From: Confluentibacter citreus
GTDB taxonomy: Bacteria > Bacteroidota > Bacteroidia > Flavobacteriales > Flavobacteriaceae
Direction: 5' to 3'
Assembly (NCBI RefSeq): GCF_002807055.1
Contig: NZ_NIXN01000001.1
Location: 310,001-374,000 of the forward strand
Length of the DNA stretch: 64,000 nt
Positions 17,719 through 26,531 of the stretch are shown here, in pieces (within the stretch, counting starts at the first letter, position 1; every line of letters begins with the position of its first letter). The notes under the pieces are model-generated. The model was given only the letters and a program-made list of their open reading frames with translations, was not told the origin of the DNA and searched no databases. The position numbers and the translations under genes are program-made.

Positions 17719-18168
17719 TTAAAGAAATTGACCCTTCTTCACAATAGTATGTCCATTTCGCTTATAAGACACTTTCGTGCCATTAGCACAAAAATCGTAG
17801 GCTCCTTTGGCTTTATCTTCTGATGCAGATAATAATACCACATCTTCTACCTCACATTTGTATTCCTTAGCCACTTTTTTCTTTATATCCTCCATAGTTG
17901 CTCGCCCTCTTTTTAATTGCATTTGAATGTTTTTATCTAACTCAGGCTCTACAAAATCTTGAGCTAAACTACACCCGTTTTCTTTAACTGGCTTTGATGT
18001 TTCTTTAACAGTCCCGCTTAACACAGGCGATTCACCATCAATATATTCCCATGTAAAATCAGCTTTTAGCAAAACACGTCTGCCATCATCTGTTTTTACA
18101 ATATAATTATTTTGGGAAAAGCCAATAAACGAGATAAAAAATAGTAATATTAAAAGAGAGGTTTTCAT
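17719..18168 (-). CDS. DUF3157 family secreted protein
   Basis: The 149-residue protein has a signal peptide ending at about residue 18 (GFSQ), then NYIVKTDDGRRVLLKADFTWEYID, which is the typical DUF3157 start. The C-terminal half includes two Cys (CKCEV-like and FCANG) that could form a disulphide after export. The N-terminal segment resembles a small SH3-like or beta-sheet unit. The function of DUF3157 is not known to me. It stands alone between the membrane protein and the MocR regulator gene. Confidence 0.8.
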   Translation of the reverse strand: MKTSLLILLFFISFIGFSQNNYIVKTDDGRRVLLKADFTWEYIDGESPVLSGTVKETSKPVKENGCSLAQDFVEPELDKNIQMQLKRGRATMEDIKKKVAKEYKCEVEDVVLLSASEDKAKGAYDFCANGTKVSYKRNGHTIVKKGQFL

Positions 18169-18261
18169 AAGAAATGGAAATTAGACGTTTTTATTAATCC
18201 AAAAATACATTTTTTAATGGAAAAAAAAGAAGCTAATCTTCTCTACATAAACCAAACAGGA

Positions 18262-19758
18262 TTAACCATGTAAAACCAACTCATAAGCCATTTTTAATTT
18301 CTTTACAATACTATCTATTTCTTCTTCGGTTAAATCTCCAAAACCGAAACGAATACAACAAGTGTTTTTGTCTTGGTAAAGAATCGTTTTTGGAAGAAAT
18401 AAATCATGCTTAGAGGCTTGTTCCGCTAGTTTAACCAAGGATATTTGTGGTTCAAAGCGCAACCATAAGGCTAAACCTCCAGATGGCTTTTCCCAAAACA
18501 CGTGTTGCTTAAAATGTTCCGAAAGGCATTCACATAAAAAATCACGTCTTTGTTTATAAATTAGTACGTTTTTTTTGATCAATCGGTGTATTTCGCCTTC
18601 ATAAATAAGCTCGGACAGCATTTGCTCTTGAATTAAATCACCTTGCCTATCCAATATTTTTAAATAATTTTTTGCCTCTGAAATTAAATTCTCCGGCGCT
18701 ATGACAAACCCCGTTTGAAAACTTGGAAACAAGGATTGCCCCAGTTTCCCCAAATAAATAATAACCCCATTCGCATCGGAGCTTGCCATAGGAAGCATAG
18801 CCGATCCATCAAACTGAAAATCGTAATCATAATCGTCCTCAATAATGGCAAACTGATAGTCTTTAGCGAGTTGCATGAGTTGTAAACGTCGTTCGGCACT
18901 AAGCGTTTTAGTGGTTGGATAATGCCTATGGGCACATACATAAATACAACGAATGGCATGTTTTATAAAATGGGTCCTAATATATTCAACATCTATCCCG
19001 TGGTCATCTATGGGGATTGTTCTAACAATGGCGCCCGACTGTTGAAAAATCATATTAGCCGCATAATTACTTAAGTTGCCAACCAAAACAACATCATTAG
19101 GCTTTAATAGCAATTGGGAAACAATATACAGACTCATTTCTGTACTTCTTGTACTCATCAAGTTTGAGGGCTTAATATGAAAGCCACGAGTGGCATTTAA
19201 ATAATTACATAATTGAATTTCAAACGTTGAATAAGAAGATAAGGACGTTTGATTCCAATTCGGAATCAACGATTTTCGCTTCATGGAAGCGCTATACCAT
19301 TTTGAAAATTGATGTGTCGGATGCAACCTCAAATCGGGTTGGCCATCATTAATATTGTATTTATTTTGATTTAGTTCGCGCGTAGAAGCTAAATTAAAAG
19401 AAGGCTGAAATGGAAACCCTGTTGTTATGGAATATTCATGTACTTGATCCACATGCTGCGAGGTCGCTTTAATCGCTACCGTTTTCTGCTCTGGAACTAA
19501 CACACAAGTCCCTTTATTTGGTATAATCTCTACCCATCCTTGTGATGCGAGTTCATCATAAATAGCAACAACCGTATTTCTATTAATATGAAATAATTGA
19601 CTAAAAACACGTGTCCCTGGCAACCAAGTCCCTTCTGTTAAATAACCGCGTTGAATCGCATTAATGATTTGTTGCGAAGCTTGAATATATATGGGTGTTG
19701 CATTCGATTTTTCGAGATGAATTAATTGCGTTAAAAGCTTATTAACCGGACTACCCAT
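18262..19758 (-). CDS. MocR-type regulator (GntR HTH plus aminotransferase-like domain) lacking the PLP lysine
   Basis: The 498-residue protein has a GntR winged helix at about 20-90 (YIQASQQIINAIQRGYL, then TRVFSQLFHINRNTVVAIYDEL) and a fold-type I aminotransferase-like domain from about 125. EDDYDYDF at 307-314 gives the Asp that would hold the pyridine nitrogen. At the Schiff-base position, where relatives have G-S-F-[SG]-K-[TS]-L, this protein has G-K-L-G-Q-S-L, so the lysine is Gln341. The Arg of the following L-R-x-G is Gln348. PLP could at most bind without a covalent link, unless Lys338 substitutes. It is divergent from a TonB receptor across a 77-base gap with a palindrome, which is the usual layout for a MocR target. 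Confidence 0.9.
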   Translation of the reverse strand: MGSPVNKLLTQLIHLEKSNATPIYIQASQQIINAIQRGYLTEGTWLPGTRVFSQLFHINRNTVVAIYDELASQGWVEIIPNKGTCVLVPEQKTVAIKATSQHVDQVHEYSITTGFPFQPSFNLASTRELNQNKYNINDGQPDLRLHPTHQFSKWYSASMKRKSLIPNWNQTSLSSYSTFEIQLCNYLNATRGFHIKPSNLMSTRSTEMSLYIVSQLLLKPNDVVLVGNLSNYAANMIFQQSGAIVRTIPIDDHGIDVEYIRTHFIKHAIRCIYVCAHRHYPTTKTLSAERRLQLMQLAKDYQFAIIEDDYDYDFQFDGSAMLPMASSDANGVIIYLGKLGQSLFPSFQTGFVIAPENLISEAKNYLKILDRQGDLIQEQMLSELIYEGEIHRLIKKNVLIYKQRRDFLCECLSEHFKQHVFWEKPSGGLALWLRFEPQISLVKLAEQASKHDLFLPKTILYQDKNTCCIRFGFGDLTEEEIDSIVKKLKMAYELVLHG

Positions 19759-19769
19759 TATTTTAAAAG

Positions 19770-19789
19770 TGGACTACTTAACTAGTCCA
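19770..19789. promoter_or_regulatory. Palindromic operator candidate for the MocR regulator
   Basis: TGGACTA (19770-19776) and TAGTCCA (19783-19789) are perfect complements around CTTAAC. It lies between the divergent regulator and TonB-receptor genes, centred about 33 bases upstream of the expected receptor transcription start, where an activator or repressor would touch the polymerase. Confidence 0.6.
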
Positions 19790-19798
19790 GAAAGTTAC

Positions 19799-19806
19799 GA
19801 ATTTTG
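19799..19806 (+). promoter_or_regulatory. -7-like element for the TonB receptor at 19836
   Basis: Reads GAATTTTG, one mismatch from TAnnTTTG, 29 bases before the ATG. No clear -33 element is seen; the palindrome occupies its place, consistent with activator dependence. Confidence 0.4.
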
Positions 19807-19835
19807 CACCGTAAAAAATAATTCAAATATTTATT

Positions 19836-21668
19836 ATGAAAAACAAGGGTTTTTTAGCTTTATCTCTATTGGTTTCAGTAATGATGGTAAATGCTCAAAA
19901 CGAGCCAATTACAAAACAAGACACCACGGCGCTTGGTGAAGTGACGGTCACTTCGTCTCGAATAAACTTACCATTTAAAGAAAACTCCAGAACCATATCC
20001 ATCATATCTTCTGTAGAAATTAAAAATAGTGCCGCGACCAATCTTGCCGATTTATTACAACAAGAAGCGGGTATTGATATACGCCGAAGAGGTACTGCTG
20101 GCATGCAAGCCGATTTATACATTCGTGGCGGTAGTTTTGACCAAACCTTATTACTTATCGATGGTATAAAAATGGATGATGCACAAACAGGTCACCACAC
20201 CATGAACGCCGCTTTACCTATCGAGGTTATAGAACGCATAGAAATTATCAAAGGCCCAGCCGCTAGGGTTTTTGGACAAAATGCCTTTACTGGCGCTATT
20301 AATATCGTTACCAAAAAAGTGACTGAAAATACAGTGTCCGCAAACTTAGAAGCAGGCTCGTACAACCAACTAAATTCCTCTGTTACTGTGGCTTCAAGCC
20401 TTGAAAATTCATCACATTTGGTGCATGTAAGCCGTCTAACATCGGATGGATATCGCTATAATACTGACTACGACAATAGTAATTATTTCATTAAAAGCAC
20501 CTTCAATAAAAAGGCACAAGCTATTGACATGATTACAACGTTTTCGGAACGTAAATTTGGAGCCAATGGGTTTTATGCAAGTCCAACCGCCTCCAATCAA
20601 TACGAAGAAACCCAAAATAGTTTGATAGGTTTTTCGACGCAGTTTGCTTCGGAAAAATGGCAAATCACACCACGGATTTATTGGAAACGTAATCAAGATG
20701 AATACGTGTTTGTTCGGCAAGATCCATCTATTTATAGAAACTTGCATATTACCGATAAAATAGGCGCCGAAGTTAATACCTCTTATACCTCAAACCTAGG
20801 TGTTACTGGTTTTGGTATTGATATGTCTAAAATATATCTAAGAAGCAATAATTTAGGGAATAGAAATCGGTTTATGACAACCCTATTTTTAGAACATCAA
20901 TTTAAATTAGCCGATAATAAATTGGATATTACACCTGGTGTTGCCGTTACTTATTTCTCAGATTTTAAATTTCATGCCTTTCCAGGCATTGATATTGGAT
21001 ACCGCTTGAATGACAATTTAAAAGCCTACGGAAATATAGGGTACACTTATAGAATACCAACCTACACCGATTTATATTACAGCGACCCTACCACCAACGG
21101 AGACGAAAATTTAAAACCAGAAGAAGCGCTCTCAGAAGAAATTGGCATTAAATATTTTACGCCAACCTTTACAGCTTCGGCAGCTATTTTTAATAGAGAT
21201 GCCAGTAAGTTGATAGATTTTGTAAAAGACAATGAACCAGATTTATGGCAGGCAACCAATATAAGGGATTTAAATACAAAGGGCTTTGAAATCAATACAT
21301 CTTACTACTTTAAAATAATCAACTTTAACCAGAACCTTTCTTTAGGTTATACCTTTTTGGAAGATGAAGTTAAAGCCCTTAACGTCAATTTTTCTAGATA
21401 TGCCATAAACTCGTTAAGGCATCAATTTACAAGTCGGTTAAGTACGCAATTGTTTAAAAACGTCAGTCAGAATATCGTTTATAAATATGCCGAAAGAACT
21501 TCGGGTGAGAGTTATAATGTATGGGATGCCTCCATCATTGTCAGTTTAAAACAGTTGGAAATTACGGCAACAGCAAGCAATATTTTTAATGCGGAATATT
21601 ATGAGACAAACTTAGTGCCCATGCCTAAAGGGAATATGCTTTTTGGACTTCGATATCATTTCAACTGA
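19836..21668 (+). CDS. TonB-dependent receptor, BtuB-like, under a MocR regulator
   Basis: The 610-residue protein has a signal peptide (about 1-20, ending VNAQ). A TonB box-like start TALGEVTVTSSR follows, then a plug domain to about 155 (DLYIRGGSFDQTLLLIDGIKMDD, GPAARVFGQNAFTGAINIVTKK), and a barrel ending in FGLRYHFN with the terminal aromatic residue. Its length and lack of an N-terminal carboxypeptidase-like domain place it with the small BtuB/vitamin-type receptors. The divergent MocR regulator suggests a substrate related to vitamin B6 or an amine/amino acid. That is inference; no periplasmic or ABC component is adjacent, and no cobalamin riboswitch is seen in the 77-base gap. Confidence 0.9.
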   Translation: MKNKGFLALSLLVSVMMVNAQNEPITKQDTTALGEVTVTSSRINLPFKENSRTISIISSVEIKNSAATNLADLLQQEAGIDIRRRGTAGMQADLYIRGGSFDQTLLLIDGIKMDDAQTGHHTMNAALPIEVIERIEIIKGPAARVFGQNAFTGAINIVTKKVTENTVSANLEAGSYNQLNSSVTVASSLENSSHLVHVSRLTSDGYRYNTDYDNSNYFIKSTFNKKAQAIDMITTFSERKFGANGFYASPTASNQYEETQNSLIGFSTQFASEKWQITPRIYWKRNQDEYVFVRQDPSIYRNLHITDKIGAEVNTSYTSNLGVTGFGIDMSKIYLRSNNLGNRNRFMTTLFLEHQFKLADNKLDITPGVAVTYFSDFKFHAFPGIDIGYRLNDNLKAYGNIGYTYRIPTYTDLYYSDPTTNGDENLKPEEALSEEIGIKYFTPTFTASAAIFNRDASKLIDFVKDNEPDLWQATNIRDLNTKGFEINTSYYFKIINFNQNLSLGYTFLEDEVKALNVNFSRYAINSLRHQFTSRLSTQLFKNVSQNIVYKYAERTSGESYNVWDASIIVSLKQLEITATASNIFNAEYYETNLVPMPKGNMLFGLRYHFN

Positions 21669-21710
21669 AACAATTAGCGATTCGCACTCATATTTGAGAA
21701 GCGCTATTTT

Positions 21711-21756
21711 AAAAAAGATTAAATTTTACTAATACTAAAATTTAATCTTTTTTCTT
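21711..21756 (+). terminator. Terminator after the BtuB-like receptor
   Basis: Perfect 18-bp stem: AAAAAAGATTAAATTTTA (21711-21728) and its complement (21736-21753) around CTAATAC, ending in Ts. The rest of the 286-base gap to 21955 holds no gene that I can see. Confidence 0.85.
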
Positions 21757-21954
21757 TTTCGTAACAAATCGATATTTTTAGATACTTATTAAATTGTAAA
21801 TAAGAACCTATGAAATATTGAATGTTTTTGCTTAAAAAAGGATAACATTTAATACATCAACCCAAAAGTAGACTGTGTCGATTTTACTCTCAGAATAACA
21901 TTGTAAAGTCATAAAAAGGTTTTATATTTCATAAATTTTCTAAACTAAATAATT

Positions 21955-22527
21955 ATGGCAGAGTGGTTTTCGAGTCTTGAACTATTTCCTAAAATATATT
22001 GGGTCATAGCTTTATTATCCTCACTAATCTTTATTATTATAATTGTTCTCACCTTTATTGGTGGAGATAATAATGGATTAGACACTGATACAGAAATAGA
22101 GTCAGACACAGGTATAGGTTTTCAATTTATAACATTTAAAAACCTAGTTGGATTCTTTACTATATTAGGATGGAGCGGTATTGCGTGTATGGATGCCGGT
22201 CTTTCAAAACCCTTAACCGTTCTTATATCTTTTGTTTGTGGCTTAGTGATGATGGCGATTATGGCCGCGATGTTTTACTACATGCGAAAACTTAATGATA
22301 GTGGTACTTTAGATTTTAAAAATGCCATTGGATCTGTTGGCGAAGTCTACCTAACAATTGGCGCCAATCGGTCATCTATAGGAAAAGTGCACGTTAAAAT
22401 ACAAGGTGCTCTACGCGAATTAGAAGCACTTACCGATTCTGAAACTAATTTAAAATCAAGTTCTGTCATCAGAGTAAAAGATGTTACCGAGAACGGAATA
22501 TTAATTGTTGAACAACTAACCAAATAA
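21955..22527 (+). CDS. NfeD-like membrane protein, flotillin partner
   Basis: The 190-residue protein has two or three membrane helices (about 15-37, 57-75, 78-103) and a C-terminal soluble domain of about 70 residues with the OB-fold pattern of NfeD/YuaF proteins (IGSVGEVYLTIGANRSSIGKVHVKIQGALRELEA, described in parts). In B. subtilis YuaF is encoded with the flotillin YuaG. Here the flotillin gene begins three bases after the stop codon, so the pair is surely one operon. It is expected to act in the membrane as part of flotillin assemblies. No ClpP-class protease domain of long NfeD proteins is present. Confidence 0.85.
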   Translation: MAEWFSSLELFPKIYWVIALLSSLIFIIIIVLTFIGGDNNGLDTDTEIESDTGIGFQFITFKNLVGFFTILGWSGIACMDAGLSKPLTVLISFVCGLVMMAIMAAMFYYMRKLNDSGTLDFKNAIGSVGEVYLTIGANRSSIGKVHVKIQGALRELEALTDSETNLKSSSVIRVKDVTENGILIVEQLTK

Positions 22528-22530
22528 CCT

Positions 22531-23988
22531 ATGCTATTAATTACAACACAAGACGCTTTTAGCTTCGGACTGCCAATAACCATTATTGCCGCAGTTCTAT
22601 TTGTATTCATATTTTTTATCGTCTTGGTAAGGCGTTATAAACGATGCCCTTCAGACAGAATATTAGTAGTTTATGGCAAAGTTGGTGGTGGACAATCCGC
22701 AAAATGTATTCATGGTGGTGCCGCATTTATTGTTCCTGTTATTCAAGATTATCAATTTTTGGATTTAACGCCTATTTCCATTGAAGTTAATCTAGTTAAT
22801 GCGTTGAGTAAACAAAACATTCGTGTTAACGTGCCTTCTCGTTTTACCATTGGTATTTCTACCGAACCTGGCATCATGCAAAACGCTGCCGAAAGATTAT
22901 TAGGCTTAGGGCAAAGCGAAATTCAAGAATTGGCTCAAGAAATTATTTTTGGTCAGTTACGTTTAGTTGTAGCTTCTATGGATATTGAAGAAATCAATTC
23001 TGATAGAGACAAGTTTTTAACCAATATTTCTGAAAGTGTAGAATCTGAACTTAAAAAAGTAGGATTAAAACTCATAAACGTAAACATCACCGATATTGTT
23101 GACGAGTCTGGCTACATTCAAGCTTTAGGAAAAGAAGCCGCAGCACATGCCATTAATGCTGCTCGTAAATCGGTTGCCGAAAAAAACAGGGATGGTTCTA
23201 TTGGTGAAGCGAATGCCGTACAAGACGAAAGAACCCAAGTGGCTGCTGCTAATGCACAGGCTGTGGAAGGTGAAAATACTGCAAAAATAGCTGTTGCTAA
23301 TTCAGATTCTTTACGTCGTCAAAGAGAAGCTGAAGCTGAACGCGTAGCTATAGCATCAGAAAAAGTACAAACAGCAAAAGCCTTAGAAGAATCGTATGCT
23401 GCTGAACAATTAGCAGAGGTAGCCAGAGCAGAGCGTGAGCGTTCATCTCAAATGGCCGATGTCATTGTCCCTGCTGAAATTGATAAACGTAAAATAGAAA
23501 TCAATGCAGAAGCTGAAGCAGAACAAATAAGAAGAATTGCAAAAGGAGAGGCCGATGCGATTCTATTTAAAGCACAAGCAGAAGCGCAAGGATTATATGA
23601 AATATTGACCAAGCAAGCAGCTGGTCTGGACCAAATCGTGAAAGCGGCTGGCAACAATTCAAAAGATGCGGTACTATTATTAATTGCTGATAAATTGCCT
23701 GAGCTTGTAAAAACACAAGCCGAAGCCATTAAAAACATTAAAATTGATAAGGTAACTGTTTGGGAAAACGGCAATGGGAAAGATGGAAAATCTTCAACAG
23801 CCAATTTCCTTTCTGGACTGTATCAATCGGTACCTCCTTTGCAAGACATGTTTAATATGGCTGGAATGGAATTACCAGAATATTTAAAAGGTAAGGATTT
23901 AGATAGTAAATCACCCACCGATAAAACCAAAACATCTTCTAACACAAAAGATACCGATAAAACTAACCCGAAGGAAACAGAAGAATAA
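22531..23988 (+). CDS. floA/yuaG-like: Flotillin (SPFH-domain protein)
   Basis: Flotillins organise membrane microdomains. The 485-residue protein has an N-terminal membrane segment (about 10-30) followed by RRYKRCPSDRILVVYGKVGG, then an SPFH domain to about 200 (RFTIGISTEPGIMQNAAERLLGL). A long Ala/Glu-rich coiled coil runs from about 215 to 365 (EAEAER, AEQLAEVARAERER). The C-terminal tail after about 450 is charged and repetitive (KTKTSSNTKDTDKTNPKETEE as its final residues), probably disordered. The family resemblance is to YuaG/FloT, paired with the NfeD-like gene just upstream. Confidence 0.94.
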   Translation: MLLITTQDAFSFGLPITIIAAVLFVFIFFIVLVRRYKRCPSDRILVVYGKVGGGQSAKCIHGGAAFIVPVIQDYQFLDLTPISIEVNLVNALSKQNIRVNVPSRFTIGISTEPGIMQNAAERLLGLGQSEIQELAQEIIFGQLRLVVASMDIEEINSDRDKFLTNISESVESELKKVGLKLINVNITDIVDESGYIQALGKEAAAHAINAARKSVAEKNRDGSIGEANAVQDERTQVAAANAQAVEGENTAKIAVANSDSLRRQREAEAERVAIASEKVQTAKALEESYAAEQLAEVARAERERSSQMADVIVPAEIDKRKIEINAEAEAEQIRRIAKGEADAILFKAQAEAQGLYEILTKQAAGLDQIVKAAGNNSKDAVLLLIADKLPELVKTQAEAIKNIKIDKVTVWENGNGKDGKSSTANFLSGLYQSVPPLQDMFNMAGMELPEYLKGKDLDSKSPTDKTKTSSNTKDTDKTNPKETEE

Positions 23989-24020
23989 CCAGTTTTGAAT
24001 ATTAAGCTAAAAACACAAGT

Positions 24021-24052
24021 CCGTCAGGTTTAAAAACCTGACGGCTTTTTTT
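24021..24052 (+). terminator. Terminator after the flotillin operon
   Basis: CCGTCAGGTTT (24021-24031) and AAACCTGACGG (24034-24044) form a perfect 11-bp stem with a two-base loop, followed by a T run. The LytTR gene ends on the opposite strand at 24051. Confidence 0.9.
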
Positions 24053-24731
24053 ATTCCAAATTTAAGCGTTTAAAAAAACCTTCTTTATAACGGTTACTAA
24101 TTGGTATTTGATGTGTCCCAATGTAAACTTTATTGTTTTCTATTTTATCAATATTTAAGATGTTAATAAGATATGATTGATGTATTCTAACAAATTTAGA
24201 AGAAGGAATTTTTTCAATGAGTTCAACAAAAGTCATTCTTGGTGTGTATTTTTTTTCTTTGGTAACAATGTCAAGATAATTCCCAGAGCCTTTTACAAAT
24301 AAAATATCTTGAAATTCTATTTTAATAGTTTTGAATCCGTCCTTAATAAAAAAGAAGTCCTTTTGTTTTTTTAAATTATTAATTCGCTCTTCAGCTTTAT
24401 GTATTGCCATTTGAAAACGATCAAATTCAAACGGTTTTAAAAGATAATCAATGGCATTATAATCATAACTCTCTATCGCAAACTCCGTGTAAGCTGTAGT
24501 AAAAATAACCTGCGGTTTAAGTTGTAAATCGTTTAACATTTCCAATCCCGACATGTGTGGCATATTGATATCCAAAAAAATCAAGTCAACTGGATTTTGC
24601 TTTAAAAAAGACATGGCATCTTTTGCATTATAAAAATGAGATAAAAGCATGACACTATCCATTTTTGAAATATGATGCTGTATAACCTGTATGGCTTTTG
24701 GCTCGTCGTCTATTGCTATGGCTGTCATCAT
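24051..24731 (-). CDS. LytTR-family response regulator
   Basis: The 226-residue protein has an N-terminal receiver domain with IDDEPKA at 7-13 and the phosphoacceptor Asp54 in FLDINMP, Thr-Ala near residue 82-83 and Lys in LLKPFEF. A C-terminal LytTR DNA-binding domain follows (VKGSGNYLDIVT, FVRIHQSYLINILNI, ISNRYKEGF). It is the partner of the sensor kinase encoded upstream on the same strand. The 136 bases between them hold a nested inverted repeat. Targets are unknown; a palindrome at 26363-26377 upstream of the kinase could be an autoregulatory site. Confidence 0.95.
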   Translation of the reverse strand: MMTAIAIDDEPKAIQVIQHHISKMDSVMLLSHFYNAKDAMSFLKQNPVDLIFLDINMPHMSGLEMLNDLQLKPQVIFTTAYTEFAIESYDYNAIDYLLKPFEFDRFQMAIHKAEERINNLKKQKDFFFIKDGFKTIKIEFQDILFVKGSGNYLDIVTKEKKYTPRMTFVELIEKIPSSKFVRIHQSYLINILNIDKIENNKVYIGTHQIPISNRYKEGFFKRLNLE

Positions 24732-24743
24732 TTACATTTTGGT

Positions 24744-24860
24744 TGTCACATCGAGTGAATTTGATGTCCGATAGAAAAATCAAATTAGTATCGAGATATT
24801 TTTTATACATGGTTCTCGATACTAATTTGTTCATTCTTCACAAATTTACTCGAACTGACA
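24744..24860. repeat. Nested inverted repeat between the kinase and regulator genes
   Basis: Outer arms 24744-24763 (TGTCACATCGAGTGAATTTG) and 24841-24860 are imperfect complements with three differences. Inner arms 24781-24796 and 24814-24829 are perfect 16-base complements (CAAATTAGTATCGAGA). The element occupies nearly the whole gap. Elements with a TCGAGT outer motif and TATCGAGA inner motif look like dispersed repeats of flavobacterial genomes. Confidence 0.75.
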
Positions 24861-24867
24861 TTTTAAT

Positions 24868-26298
24868 TTACACTTTAGTTTTAATACTCATTTTTACCGA
24901 AAAGGTATTGTTTTCTTTTGCAACTTCAAAAGAATGTTTTTTGGGATATACTAGTTCCAATCGTTGTTTGGCATTTTTTATACCAATACCGAAGCCTTGT
25001 TCTTTGTAATAGGTTTTGTAATTATCATCAAAACTATTTATACATTTAAAATAAATGGTGTTTTCATCACATATTACTGAAACTTCTAGCCTTGATGGTT
25101 TTGATGGGTCAATACCATATTTAAAGGCATTTTCAACAAAAGGAATCAATAATCCTGGCGTTATAAAATGATTTTCAACATTCCTAAAATCGGTTACAAC
25201 TTCTGGCTCTACCACACAACGTAATTTTTGAATGGCAATATAATCTTGCAAATACTTTATTTCATTTTCAAGAGGTATAAAATCTTTATCGATATCTTCT
25301 TGCATATACCTAATTAAGTTTGCCAGTTTGGCTGTGCTTTCTGCTGTTTTTGGTGCTTTCTCTTCTAAAGCAGTAGCATACAACGTATTTAAAGTATTGA
25401 ATAAAAAATGGGGATTGACTTGCGATTTCAAGAGGCTTAGTTCTGATTCTTTTGCTCCTAAATTTACATCTTGAGTTTTAATTCTATGCCGAATATATCC
25501 ATAAACAAAAGAAAGAAGATAGTCAATTAAAAACGCCATACTTAATACTATGATGTTTGGAAAAGGTCCTATTTCAAAATGGGTTATTGAGTAAATATAT
25601 TTAGATAGTAAAACGTATAGAACAAACAGACATGTAACAAACAATAAATATTTGCCAGTTTTCTTTTCCTTTAATAATATAGGTGTAACAAAAAATGTAT
25701 TAATATAAAAAAACAAAAGCTTCACAGTAAAATACATAATAGTTATTATGGCTGCCCAGCTAGATATATTTGAGAAGATAAAATGCAAAACAAGTCCAAT
25801 AATCACTAAGTTGATTGCTAATTCTAACTGTTTGGCTGTAAAATTATTATTTAACACACCTTTATCCATTATTGATATGCTATATAAACAAGACATAAAA
25901 ATTAAAGGAATAAAATCTACAAAAGCTTTTACAGAGGATTTTAAATTGGGGGTTAAATTATGGTTGTAATTTAAGTCAGAAACAATACTGGTGACGTTTA
26001 CATCTAACCACGATATACAGATAGTATATAATATGGCATAAAGCAAAATTGAAATGGCTCCTGTTTTTTTGTTTGTGATGAATAAAGGTGTCAAAAAACA
26101 TGATAAGATGTAAAACGTAAAAATTTGAATTATAATTTTTAAACTACCAAAAATTTTAAAGTTTTCATGAAAATTATATGCTTTGCTCATTCTTTGTAAT
26201 GATTCCATTGAATCTATAAATACCCAAGTTAAAAGGGTAATTACTAAGATGTGAATTAATATCTTATACCTTGGTGTAAAAAATGCTTTAAATGTCAT
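24868..26298 (-). CDS. Sensor histidine kinase, LytS/YehU type (His_kinase PF06580)
   Basis: The 476-residue protein has about eight membrane helices in the first 270 residues and no extracytoplasmic sensor domain. The phosphoacceptor is His297 in SQVNPHFLFNTLN, the hallmark of the LytS family. An ATPase domain follows with PGLLIPFVENAFKYGID (N box) and GFGIGIKNAKQRLELVYP (G box). It phosphorylates the LytTR regulator encoded next. The signal is unknown; membrane state or a small diffusible molecule is possible. The kinase is transcribed first, and the intergenic hairpin could separate expression of the two genes. Confidence 0.95.
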   Translation of the reverse strand: MTFKAFFTPRYKILIHILVITLLTWVFIDSMESLQRMSKAYNFHENFKIFGSLKIIIQIFTFYILSCFLTPLFITNKKTGAISILLYAILYTICISWLDVNVTSIVSDLNYNHNLTPNLKSSVKAFVDFIPLIFMSCLYSISIMDKGVLNNNFTAKQLELAINLVIIGLVLHFIFSNISSWAAIITIMYFTVKLLFFYINTFFVTPILLKEKKTGKYLLFVTCLFVLYVLLSKYIYSITHFEIGPFPNIIVLSMAFLIDYLLSFVYGYIRHRIKTQDVNLGAKESELSLLKSQVNPHFLFNTLNTLYATALEEKAPKTAESTAKLANLIRYMQEDIDKDFIPLENEIKYLQDYIAIQKLRCVVEPEVVTDFRNVENHFITPGLLIPFVENAFKYGIDPSKPSRLEVSVICDENTIYFKCINSFDDNYKTYYKEQGFGIGIKNAKQRLELVYPKKHSFEVAKENNTFSVKMSIKTKV

Positions 26299-26362
26299 AT
26301 CATATTATTTTCAAGTAAAACTACAATTACTCGAAATCTTTAAAAAAATAATGTTACAATGA

Positions 26363-26377
26363 TACCAATAACTGGTA
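26363..26377. promoter_or_regulatory. Palindrome in the gap between the kinase and the cupin gene
   Basis: TACCA-ATAAC-TGGTA, 65 bases upstream of the kinase start. LytTR proteins bind sites containing GTT/AAC-type half motifs, so autoregulation is possible, but the match is weak. Confidence 0.3.
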
Positions 26378-26502
26378 CGAAAGCAGTTTTTAAAGTTAAA
26401 ATTATAAATGCTATCTTCTGTCTTATTAGAAATAATAAATCTTCTATGAGCAAAAAAAAAAGTAACGCCCCAAACACTATTTTAAATCTGATAACGTTTT
26501 CT

Positions 26503-26510
26503 TAACTTTG
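26503..26510 (+). promoter_or_regulatory. -7 promoter element for the cupin gene
   Basis: Reads TAACTTTG, an exact TAnnTTTG match, 21 bases before the TTG start at 26532. It supports that start and a short leader. Confidence 0.6.
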
Positions 26511-26531
26511 GCTCACTAAACTTTTTTAGCC

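Noticed and set aside
19759-19835. Cobalamin riboswitch before the BtuB-like receptor
   Set aside because: The gap is 77 bases, far too short, and has no B12-box sequence.
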